Shown here in pieces: positions 34,295 to 40,422 of a stretch of DNA of 40,422 bases; the stretch's first letter is position 1; the number at the start of each line of letters is the position of its first letter. The notes under the pieces are model-generated. The model did no database searches. It worked only from the letters and a program-made list of their open reading frames with translations, and was not told where the DNA came from. The translations under genes and the position numbers were made by a program. Origin of the DNA: Bacillota bacterium (GTDB taxonomy: Bacteria > Bacillota > Clostridia > Christensenellales > Aristaeellaceae); NCBI GenBank assembly GCA_023404715.1, contig JAEYAR010000141.1:1-40422 (forward strand), written 5' to 3'.

Positions 34295-35560
34295 TTAAAC
34301 CCAATCTTCATCCCATACGGCTTTGTAAAGCTCTCGTCTAAAAAGGGTACATCGTTTCTCTAATTCTTTAGGATTATTTACAATTCGCATCATGGTAGCT
34401 GGGCAACTCCAACAAAAAAGATTAACATCGCAAGAAGAACAAGGATACACGTTTTCTGGTTGAATTGCTTCAATACGAGCAAATGAACGTTTTGCTTTCT
34501 CTGAATTTGTTAATAAGTATCCTAAATCTTTAGTTTCACATACATTTGCTATAACATAGAAATTACTGTCTAGTGAGTGACACGGATAAACATTACCTTT
34601 GCTGTCAATACAGAATTTGTCCACCCCAGCTCCACAATTACATGCATGAGGTCGTGGAAAATGAATTGCTTTAGGAACTGTTTTGTCTTCTTTTGTAATA
34701 ACAGATTGGACTGTATCTGTGATTTGGTACTTATCTTTGTTCAGTTTACCTCTTCCAATTGGTTCAAACACTCTAGGAACAGCTAGAACATTGAGCTCTT
34801 TACACATTTTTTTGAATTGATCAAGATGTTTAATATTTTCATTAGTTAATACCATTGATAATGAAATACGTTCTGCTCCCGCATCATACAACACATCAAT
34901 GGCGTTCATAACTTGACCAAACACACCTTGGCCACGTACTTTCGCACATGTTTGTTCATCGACACCATCAACACTTAGATCTACTGTATCAAACACACTA
35001 CAAATAAAACCTGCATTTTTCAGCGTAATTAATGTTCCATTTGATGAAAGAGAAAGTTTCCCTCCATATATAGATGCCAAATGTGTAATAACATATTCAA
35101 AATCTGTGCGTATCAGAGGCTCTCCTCCAGTAATGACGATACGTTCGGGATTACATTTTGCAACTTTATTAAACAGTTCGATTATTTGATCGGTATTAAG
35201 ATCTTCTTCTTTATCAGTCGAATGTGCGTTCGCTGCACAATGACCGCACGATAAATTACACCGATTTGTTATGTCAATATATATCATTGAACGAGATAAG
35301 GGTGGGTCCTGAACAATATGCTCTTCGGTCTCAATAATCCCTATTTTCTTCAAATTTTCATATAACTTTGATATCAAGTTTCTATCTTCATCATCGCTTA
35401 AATAAGATAAAAGTTTTTCGATGGATCCGATTTTGAATCCATATTTTAGAATGTCATAGCACTCTTTGGAATAACGTGACCATTGTCCGGTAATCCTATT
35501 AACCGAAATAACCTTATTTAGATAGAATAGGTTTTTGGATTGCTGAGTAAATCTGATCAT
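34295..35560 (-). CDS. radical SAM/SPASM peptide-modifying enzyme 2 with N-terminal PqqD-like domain
   Basis: A 421-residue protein. Residues 1-85 look like a PqqD-like RiPP recognition element (FYLNKVISVNRITGQWSRYS and short helices). The radical SAM core starts at C101-C105-C108 (CNLSCGHC), with IVITGGEPLIRTDFE and the EPIGRGKLN segment seen in AlbA/PqqE-type enzymes. The SPASM end has CNCGAG, YPCHSL, CSSCDVNLFCWSCPA. Having its own recognition element, it is the better candidate to bind the conserved leader. GAGG lies before the ATG. It is the first island gene, 58 bases after agrD on the same strand with no terminator between. Confidence 0.9.
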   Translation of the reverse strand: MIRFTQQSKNLFYLNKVISVNRITGQWSRYSKECYDILKYGFKIGSIEKLLSYLSDDEDRNLISKLYENLKKIGIIETEEHIVQDPPLSRSMIYIDITNRCNLSCGHCAANAHSTDKEEDLNTDQIIELFNKVAKCNPERIVITGGEPLIRTDFEYVITHLASIYGGKLSLSSNGTLITLKNAGFICSVFDTVDLSVDGVDEQTCAKVRGQGVFGQVMNAIDVLYDAGAERISLSMVLTNENIKHLDQFKKMCKELNVLAVPRVFEPIGRGKLNKDKYQITDTVQSVITKEDKTVPKAIHFPRPHACNCGAGVDKFCIDSKGNVYPCHSLDSNFYVIANVCETKDLGYLLTNSEKAKRSFARIEAIQPENVYPCSSCDVNLFCWSCPATMMRIVNNPKELEKRCTLFRRELYKAVWDEDWV

Positions 35561-35618
35561 ACGGACACCTCTGAATATGTTTTCATCAAGGATGCTTTAC
35601 GATTGATATCTCGAAAGG

Positions 35619-35750
35619 TCACTTTCCGTACTCCTTTTTCAGCGCCTCCGGCACGGGCGCTTCGTAGGATCCTCGGAGGCTCGGAATCCCGGCCGCTTCC
35701 TTCCCGTACCGGCGGATCCATCCGGCAACCCATTTCCAGATACCGTCCAT
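35619..35750 (-). CDS. agrD: AgrD-type cyclic lactone autoinducer precursor (Ser form)
   Basis: A 43-residue peptide with AGGAGG upstream of ATG 35750. It has the AgrD layout: an amphipathic N terminus (MDGIWKWVAGWIRRYGKEAA), a short core and an acidic/proline C-terminal recognition part (EAPVPEALKKEYGK). The core SLRGSYEAP has Ser (S24 or S28) where most AgrD peptides have the ring Cys, so a lactone rather than thiolactone ring is expected. There is no Cys at all. The AgrB gene lies 101 bases upstream. The exact secreted signal cannot be fixed from sequence. Confidence 0.85.
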   Translation of the reverse strand: MDGIWKWVAGWIRRYGKEAAGIPSLRGSYEAPVPEALKKEYGK

Positions 35751-35851
35751 GTGTTTCTCCTCCTTTTGTTTTTATCTGTGACTATTCTACCAGATAGTCA
35801 AGCGCTTGTGTGGGGCTTTAAGCGAATCGTCCAAAAAACGATGCGAATGAT

Positions 35852-36478
35852 CTATCCGCATCGTTTGTCCATTTTCTGCGCTTCCATTGCGCCTTTTCCT
35901 GTCCTGTTAGCGGTCCGCCGCCGCAGCGCGTCCCCCACCAATGCCCTGGAAAGCGCGGAGGCCGCAAGTCCCAGGCTTATGGCCCCAATATATGCTTGCA
36001 GGGGGCTGACGAGCAGAAGCAGGCAGGCAGCCGCCTGTACGCCGGTGACCCGGCGCGATCGCTTGATCAATCCTTCCCGCTTGGACTCCAGATATCGCTT
36101 GTTAGCATGCAGCACCAGGGGGCGGCGCCATAGCATGAACAATGCGCCGCAGGCCAGCAGGGCATAGGCGAGCAAAGGGATCGGCCATTTGAGCGCGGCC
36201 AGGCACGCGCAAAGCCCCGCGGCCATGGTCAAAAAGCATCGCGTGTGCGTCGCAGCGTGAAAGCCGCCGCCCGTGGATTGGTTGACGTAGAAGAGGCCGA
36301 TGATTATCGCCGTCTCGACCAAGCAGCGCATGAAGAGGCCGATGACCAGCAGCCCCATCGTGCTGAAAAAAGTGTAGAGCAGGATCTCCGCGCCGTAGAC
36401 GTAGATCTCGCGCGCATCCGTGTCAATCGCCCCGCGCCTTTCCAGGAACGATGTAATCCATTGGGCCATGCGGATCAT
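35852..36478 (-). CDS. agrB: accessory gene regulator protein B (autoinducer-processing membrane protease)
   Basis: A 208-residue membrane protein that cuts and cyclises AgrD. The catalytic His and Cys are spaced seven apart as in known AgrB: H74 and C81 in GGGFHAATHTRCFL. Around them are four to six hydrophobic spans. The ATG at 36478 overlaps the agrC stop in an ATGA with GGGAGGGG upstream; a second in-frame ATG at 36469 is less likely. AgrD follows, giving gene order agrA-agrC-agrB-agrD. Confidence 0.93.
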   Translation of the reverse strand: MIRMAQWITSFLERRGAIDTDAREIYVYGAEILLYTFFSTMGLLVIGLFMRCLVETAIIIGLFYVNQSTGGGFHAATHTRCFLTMAAGLCACLAALKWPIPLLAYALLACGALFMLWRRPLVLHANKRYLESKREGLIKRSRRVTGVQAAACLLLLVSPLQAYIGAISLGLAASALSRALVGDALRRRTANRTGKGAMEAQKMDKRCG

Positions 36479-37803
36479 ACGCTCCCCTCCCTTTCGATCG
36501 GGTAGGGCAGCGCCACCTGCGCCGCAAACGCATGTTCGCCCGCCTCAAACGTGCAGCGCCCTCCCGACCGCCTTGCAGCCTGCTCGATATTCCGCAGGCC
36601 AACACCGTGGATGCTGTGTCTCCCCTCCGCCTCCTTGGAGGAGAGCCAGGCGCCGTCTTTGCACCGCAGCGTGCGGGGATCGCAGGGGTTCGTGCAGCGG
36701 ACATACAGCATATCCCCCGCGCGCGAGAATTTCAGATGGATAGGCGTTGTCGCCGGCGGCTCCGCCATGCGTTGCACGGCCTCGATGGCGTTATCCAGCA
36801 GATTGCCGAGGATGACGCCGAAGTCGGTCGCCGGGATGGGCAGCGGTTTCAGCGGATAGCCCGTGAACTTAAAGGGGATGCCCAGCTTCTTCATCGTCTG
36901 ATACTTGGTGTGCAGCAGCGCATCGACCGACGTACAGCCGGTCATGAAGAGCATACGGTCGGGTTGATTGGCCTGATATTCGGCCAGGTAGTTTTTCGCC
37001 TCTTGGTTTTCCGACCGTAGTACCATCTCCGCCAGCGTCTGATCGTGCTGTTTGCGATCGTGCTCCCGCTCACATAGATCCTTGTAAACCCGCTCCATCT
37101 CCAGCTGGTGCTGCTCGCTCAGGGCCCAGGCCTTTGCATCCTCCCTATACCGCTCATTGCGCAGTGCGATGCCCGTCATCTTGTTAAAGACGGAGAGGAA
37201 GCAAAGCGTGCCGGCGCACAGGCCAATATTGGCGTAGAGAGGCCACAGGCCGTAAATCCCATGCCTCTCCAGGTCGAGCTGCATCTGAAAGACGGCCTCC
37301 TCCACCATGAAAAGAAACGCGATCGTGAGCAGGAAGCCCAGCAGCACCGGCCAAGCCGCCTCGAAACGCTCCGCCCTGATCCTGGATGCCGAAAACAAGA
37401 CCAGGAACAAGAGCAGGTTGGTCGCCAGCACGAACAGAATGCGGCTGACGCCGTTTGCCATTATCGCGTCGTAAGAGAGGCCCGGCAGCGTCGAAAAGAT
37501 GTGGATAGCGAGGTTGATCGTAGAAAATGATAGGACTGCGAGCACGACGACCCAGTAGGCGCAGATATACCAGCGATCCTCCGAGGCGAAGAGGGCATAG
37601 ATAAAAGGCAGGATGAAGCCCACCGAATCCGGCAGCGGCATATCGATAAACAGATAGAGGGTTAAAAACGACGTATGCGCGAGCAAGTATAGCGCGTCCG
37701 CAGCCCTTTCGTGCCTGGCGATATGAACACGGCTTTTGATAAAGAAGAGCAGCATCAGGGCTTGCAAAAAATTGACTGTGATTTCAAAAAATGTCCAGGC
37801 CAT
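36475..37803 (-). CDS. agrC: AgrC-type sensor histidine kinase
   Basis: A 442-residue receptor kinase with about six to seven N-terminal spans (residues 5-205) and a cytoplasmic kinase part. The likely phospho-acceptor is H248 in EREHDRKQH, matching the HPK10 position. The ATPase has an N box GNLLDNAIEAV (N334, N338) and a G box HGVGLRNIEQAA. It should sense the cyclic peptide outside and phosphorylate AgrA. Its start lies 20 bases inside the end of agrA, and its stop overlaps agrB, so the locus is tightly coupled. Confidence 0.92.
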   Translation of the reverse strand: MAWTFFEITVNFLQALMLLFFIKSRVHIARHERAADALYLLAHTSFLTLYLFIDMPLPDSVGFILPFIYALFASEDRWYICAYWVVVLAVLSFSTINLAIHIFSTLPGLSYDAIMANGVSRILFVLATNLLLFLVLFSASRIRAERFEAAWPVLLGFLLTIAFLFMVEEAVFQMQLDLERHGIYGLWPLYANIGLCAGTLCFLSVFNKMTGIALRNERYREDAKAWALSEQHQLEMERVYKDLCEREHDRKQHDQTLAEMVLRSENQEAKNYLAEYQANQPDRMLFMTGCTSVDALLHTKYQTMKKLGIPFKFTGYPLKPLPIPATDFGVILGNLLDNAIEAVQRMAEPPATTPIHLKFSRAGDMLYVRCTNPCDPRTLRCKDGAWLSSKEAEGRHSIHGVGLRNIEQAARRSGGRCTFEAGEHAFAAQVALPYPIEREGSV

Positions 37804-38536
37804 CCTTCAGCCCCCTTCCCTGTTGGTAACAGTCGACCGCATGGTTCAACGCTTTTTTGAAGGGCTTGGCGATGGGAATTCTCGTTCCATTCGGGAGGAA
37901 TGCCCCATTGCCCTCGATTGAGCGCACATACATCACATTCACGATGTAGCTGCGGTGGCAGAGGACGAATAGCGCGGGCGGCAAACGGCCCAGAAATTCC
38001 GCAAAGCGCCGGCGGACCGTAAGCGGATCCTCCTCATCAACCAGATAGATCAACGTATAGGGAGACCGCACTTCAAAATAGAGGATCTTCGCATACGGTA
38101 TGGCCACCCTGCTGCCGGGCCCGTCGAGGACGAAATGCTCCTTCCCGCCTGTCAGCGCGCACTGCCGATGGACGATATCGAGGCATTCGGCGAGATCCTC
38201 ATAGCAGACCGGCTTGTTCAGATACTGCCACGCCCGGACGTCATAACCCGCACGAAGATAATTCTGAGAATGGGTGATAAAGACGATGGCCACCCGCTCA
38301 TCCCACATGCGGATGCGCCGGGCCAGATCCACGCCGTCTATATCATGCGGAAATTGAATGTCCAGCAAAAAAAGATCGGCCTGAATCCCTTTTTTCCATT
38401 CTTCCAGTAGATCCTCGGGCGTTTGAAATTCCTGTATATAATAGTCGCAATGGTTTCCCCGCTTCGCCCACAGATGGACGTTATCGATGATATCCTTCCG
38501 GCAATTCGGATTGTCCTCGCAAATGACGATTCGCAT
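37784..38536 (-). CDS. agrA: AgrA-type LytTR response regulator
   Basis: A 250-residue regulator. The receiver domain has E7/D8, phospho-acceptor D59 (FLLDIQFP) and K near LNKPVCYEDL. The C-terminal LytTR DNA-binding domain (about 140-240) has ILYFEVRSPYTLIYL and HRSYIVNVMYVRSIEG, as in AgrA/ComE proteins. AAGGAGGAA lies six bases before ATG 38536, preferred over the frame start at 38572. It is the first gene of the agr operon, unlike staphylococcal agr where agrA is last. Confidence 0.92.
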   Translation of the reverse strand: MRIVICEDNPNCRKDIIDNVHLWAKRGNHCDYYIQEFQTPEDLLEEWKKGIQADLFLLDIQFPHDIDGVDLARRIRMWDERVAIVFITHSQNYLRAGYDVRAWQYLNKPVCYEDLAECLDIVHRQCALTGGKEHFVLDGPGSRVAIPYAKILYFEVRSPYTLIYLVDEEDPLTVRRRFAEFLGRLPPALFVLCHRSYIVNVMYVRSIEGNGAFLPNGTRIPIAKPFKKALNHAVDCYQQGRGLKDGLDIF

Positions 38537-38574
38537 GACACTTCCTCCTTCCCCATTTTTTAACTTATGCATCC

Positions 38575-38603
38575 ATTATACAACTTTCCCTTTGAAATGT
38601 ACA
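38575..38603 (-). promoter_or_regulatory. promoter of the agr operon
   Basis: On the minus strand TGTACA (38598-38603), 17 bases, perfect TATAAT (38575-38580), 38 bases before agrA. The weak -35 would suit activation by AgrA. Two ACATnnnAAA-like words lie just upstream and over the -35, 17 bases apart, which could be LytTR sites, but the match is loose. Confidence 0.6.
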
Positions 38604-38685
38604 TGCTTTTACGATGTTTTGCATAAATTTCGAAACCATTTTTATGCCATCCAGTGGGTATCATCGGTTGTCGAACCATAACAGC

Positions 38686-39813
38686 CTACATTCCACGCCC
38701 TTGCATAAGCGCTTCGATGGCCTCGACCCCGCAGGCGTTGCCGCCCGCTGCGGCCAGCATTTGCTGCATGCGGCAGACGCTTTCCCGAATGCCCGGATCG
38801 CGCATGACGCGCAGCGTTGCCTCGCGCAGGGATGCCGCCGTAATGCCGCGCGGGGACATCCGCTCGCCCAACCCAAGCGACTGCACGCGCCCGGCGTTGA
38901 CCGGCTGATCGTTCACTCTCGGCAGCACGACCATGGGCACGCCAAAGTACAGCGCCTCCATCACGCTGTTGAGACCGCCGTGCGTGATGAAGACATCCGC
39001 CGCCCGCAATACGTCGAGCTGCGGAACGGCGGGATAGACCGAGAAATTCGCCGGTATCGCGCCCAGGCTACGCGGGCGCACCGCCTTTCCGATGGCCATG
39101 ACGACGGCGACATCTTCGCCCGCGAAGGCATCGATGCACTTTCGATAAAATGCCCGGGCGCGGTTGGCGATCGTCCCGAGCGAGATGTAGACGATCGGCT
39201 TATCCTCCGGCAGCGGAATGGGCGCTTCCCCCTCGCGGCGGTAAATCGACGCGCCCAGAAAGCGATAGCGATCCGGCGGAAAGTCGCTTTCGTCGGGCTG
39301 AAACGCCCGCAGGGTATACACCAGGTTTAGCTCTGGCGGGTTATACAAGATCTCCTTTAACCAGCAATCCGTCCGCAGCGGGATATCCCGGGCGACCTCT
39401 CGGGTCCATCGGCGGCATATCCAGCGGGAGCGAAAGACCGAGAGCGCGCTTCCTGTACTCAGATAGGCCCTCATCAAGGTTTCGTTGGAGGCGGGCGACG
39501 TAAAGATCCGCACGGCGGGCTTTTCAAAGCGCTCCCCGAGATGCTTGCCCAGAAAGAAAAACTGCTCGTATACGATGAGGTCAAAATCTTTGGCAATGCA
39601 GGCGGCCGCATCGAAGGCGGCGCGCATCTGCGCCGAGAGCCGTCTTACATCCCTGTATCCGGCAAAGTCGGCGCCAGATCGCAATATGCGCGCCCGCCAT
39701 TCCGGCGTCAGCACATAGGTCACCCGGTGCCCCCGCTGAATGAGCGCCTCGACCAGCCCCAACGTAGGCAGCACATGCCCGGCGAACGGCAGGTTCACAA
39801 ACAAAGCACGCAT
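38686..39813 (-). CDS. UDP-glycosyltransferase, MGT family (GT1)
   Basis: A 375-residue GT-B enzyme. The N-terminal acceptor half starts with ALFVNLPFAGHVLPTLGLVE, whose His is the usual catalytic base. The C-terminal half has IVYISLGTIANR and the donor-binding motif VFITHGGLNSVMEALYFGVP with PRVNDQPVNAGRV, as in macrolide and flavonoid glucosyltransferases. GGAGGTG lies just before ATG 39813; the frame upstream is open but without a ribosome site. Members glycosylate small molecules or lipids, often for detoxification. It is upstream of agr on the same strand with its own start; no functional tie is visible. Confidence 0.92.
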   Translation of the reverse strand: MRALFVNLPFAGHVLPTLGLVEALIQRGHRVTYVLTPEWRARILRSGADFAGYRDVRRLSAQMRAAFDAAACIAKDFDLIVYEQFFFLGKHLGERFEKPAVRIFTSPASNETLMRAYLSTGSALSVFRSRWICRRWTREVARDIPLRTDCWLKEILYNPPELNLVYTLRAFQPDESDFPPDRYRFLGASIYRREGEAPIPLPEDKPIVYISLGTIANRARAFYRKCIDAFAGEDVAVVMAIGKAVRPRSLGAIPANFSVYPAVPQLDVLRAADVFITHGGLNSVMEALYFGVPMVVLPRVNDQPVNAGRVQSLGLGERMSPRGITAASLREATLRVMRDPGIRESVCRMQQMLAAAGGNACGVEAIEALMQGRGM

Positions 39814-39880
39814 GGATACACCTCCTATTGATGTCAAGACAAAGCGCGAGGGCGCGCATACCCGCCGCAGCCGACGCCGG

Positions 39881-40057
39881 CTACGATGGGCATACACGCC
39901 CCTGTAAGAGGTTAACCTCGCTACCGATGTATTGAATCCGGTCAAACGCAGTTTTACTCTTGAGAACAAATTGCAGGCCTAGCTTGCCGAGGTACCCATA
40001 GCTATATAAAGGCCGCTCGATGATTTTAGAGGAGCCATGGTATAGCTTCTTTATCAC
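39881..40057 (-). pseudogene. DUF3990-like fragment (58-codon frame)
   Basis: A small frame with a strong GGAGGGGG before GTG 40057. It starts IKKLYHGSSKIIERPLYS, like the N terminus of DUF3990 proteins, and then jumps to QFVLKSKTAFDRIQYIGSE, like their C-terminal end, so the middle seems deleted. Just upstream (to about 40208) a stop-interrupted frame (FGWVTLLD, then MEKRLKSEKELQDKFNRNA) may be the remains of the DUF3791 partner often found there. The family call is from memory of short motifs, hence modest confidence. Confidence 0.4.
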
Positions 40058-40208
40058 GAGATACCCCCTCCGTTCCCTTTTCTTAGTGCCGCTTCACCGC
40101 CTAATGCATTTCGATTGAATTTATCTTGCAGTTCCTTTTCACTTTTAAGCCGTTTCTCCATATGATATCAATCAAGCAGTGTTACCCATCCAAAATGGCC
40201 ATTTTTCT

Positions 40209-40422
40209 TCAACCATTCATCCGACGTGTTGTCTGAACGAGCACCCGGCACGCCTTATCCGCAAAGGCGATGCCGTAAAGCCAGACGCGCTCGATCCGGC
40301 TGCGCCGCAGCGCCGCCGCATAGTCCTTCGCCTCTATCTGCGCAAGGCCCGCCTGACAGGCGGCCTCCAGCGCCGACTCCTTTTTCACGCTCTTGAGCTC
40401 GACAATGAACCCGCATTTCCGG
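40209..40422 (-). CDS. C-terminal end of AAA-ATPase / PD-(D/E)XK nuclease-like protein (runs off the window)
   Basis: The last 70 codons of a gene entering from the right edge. CGFIVELKSVKKES holds the E-x-K of a PD-(D/E)XK core, followed by ALEAACQAGLAQIEAKDYAA and VWLYGIAFADKACRVLV, the same C-terminal plan as the broken gene at 17346-18949 (EVKYA...KQIKARRY...AYGVAFSKK). It is a diverged paralogue of that gene. The start and ATPase domain are outside the window. Confidence 0.85.
   Translation of the reverse strand, partial: RKCGFIVELKSVKKESALEAACQAGLAQIEAKDYAAALRRSRIERVWLYGIAFADKACRVLVQTTRRMNG

Noticed and set aside
33018..35560. Radical SAM proteins as the maturase of the sulfatase
   Set aside because: They lie in the AT-rich peptide cluster beside the precursors, one has a PqqD-like leader-binding domain, and their lengths and motifs fit peptide modifiers better than anaerobic sulfatase maturases.
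1..40422. CRISPR arrays, prophage, rRNA or replication origin
   Set aside because: No regularly spaced repeats, phage structural genes, rRNA sequence or DnaA-box cluster was seen on reading through the window.

Overview
The window looks like a chromosome segment of an anaerobic, Gram-positive gut-type bacterium of the class Clostridia. The signs are strong AGGAGG ribosome-binding sites, binding-protein-dependent sugar importers without their own ATPase, a YesM/AraC-type two-component system, a pyruvate formate-lyase with its radical activase, an agr quorum-sensing locus and radical-SAM peptide chemistry. Most of the window is GC-rich by eye (about 55-65 %). A block of about 11 kb (roughly 24.3-35.6 kb) is clearly AT-rich and looks acquired. 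I name no species.

Left part (1-9.9 kb): the end of a DUF4956/VTC polyphosphate module, a Thr-Pro tRNA pair with its own promoter and terminator, a dinB-NUDIX pair, a complete sugar ABC importer (permease, permease, binding protein), and a run of small housekeeping and repair enzymes (NUDIX, histidine phosphatase, NTF2-like, flavin/PNPOx-like, O6-methylguanine methyltransferase, small membrane protein).

Middle (10-24.3 kb): a second sugar importer whose operon ends in a sulfatase, divergent from a histidine kinase and AraC-type regulator that probably control it, which suggests use of a sulfated glycan. Then a broken AAA-ATPase/PD-(D/E)XK gene, a ZTP (pfl) riboswitch with terminator controlling pflB-pflA, and a membrane-anchored PIG-L-type deacetylase.

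AT-rich island (24.3-35.6 kb), all genes on the minus strand except a dead IS110 transposase: two radical SAM/SPASM proteins, two short four-cysteine peptides sharing a leader (ELNLDVEGQGC) that are too short for ordinary ORF calling, an FtsX/LolD-type ABC pair, a subtilisin-like protease with no signal peptide, an ABC exporter and a small secreted protein. I read this as an undescribed ribosomally made, radical-SAM-modified peptide (RiPP) cluster, possibly sactipeptide-like. Immediately upstream and in the same direction is a full agr system (agrA-agrC-agrB-agrD, 35.6-38.6 kb). Its AgrD peptide has Ser in place of the ring cysteine, and agrD ends only 58 bases before the first radical SAM gene, so peptide production may be under quorum control.

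Right end (38.7-40.4 kb): a UDP-glycosyltransferase, a decayed DUF3990-like fragment and the C-terminal end of a second PD-(D/E)XK ATPase gene running off the window.
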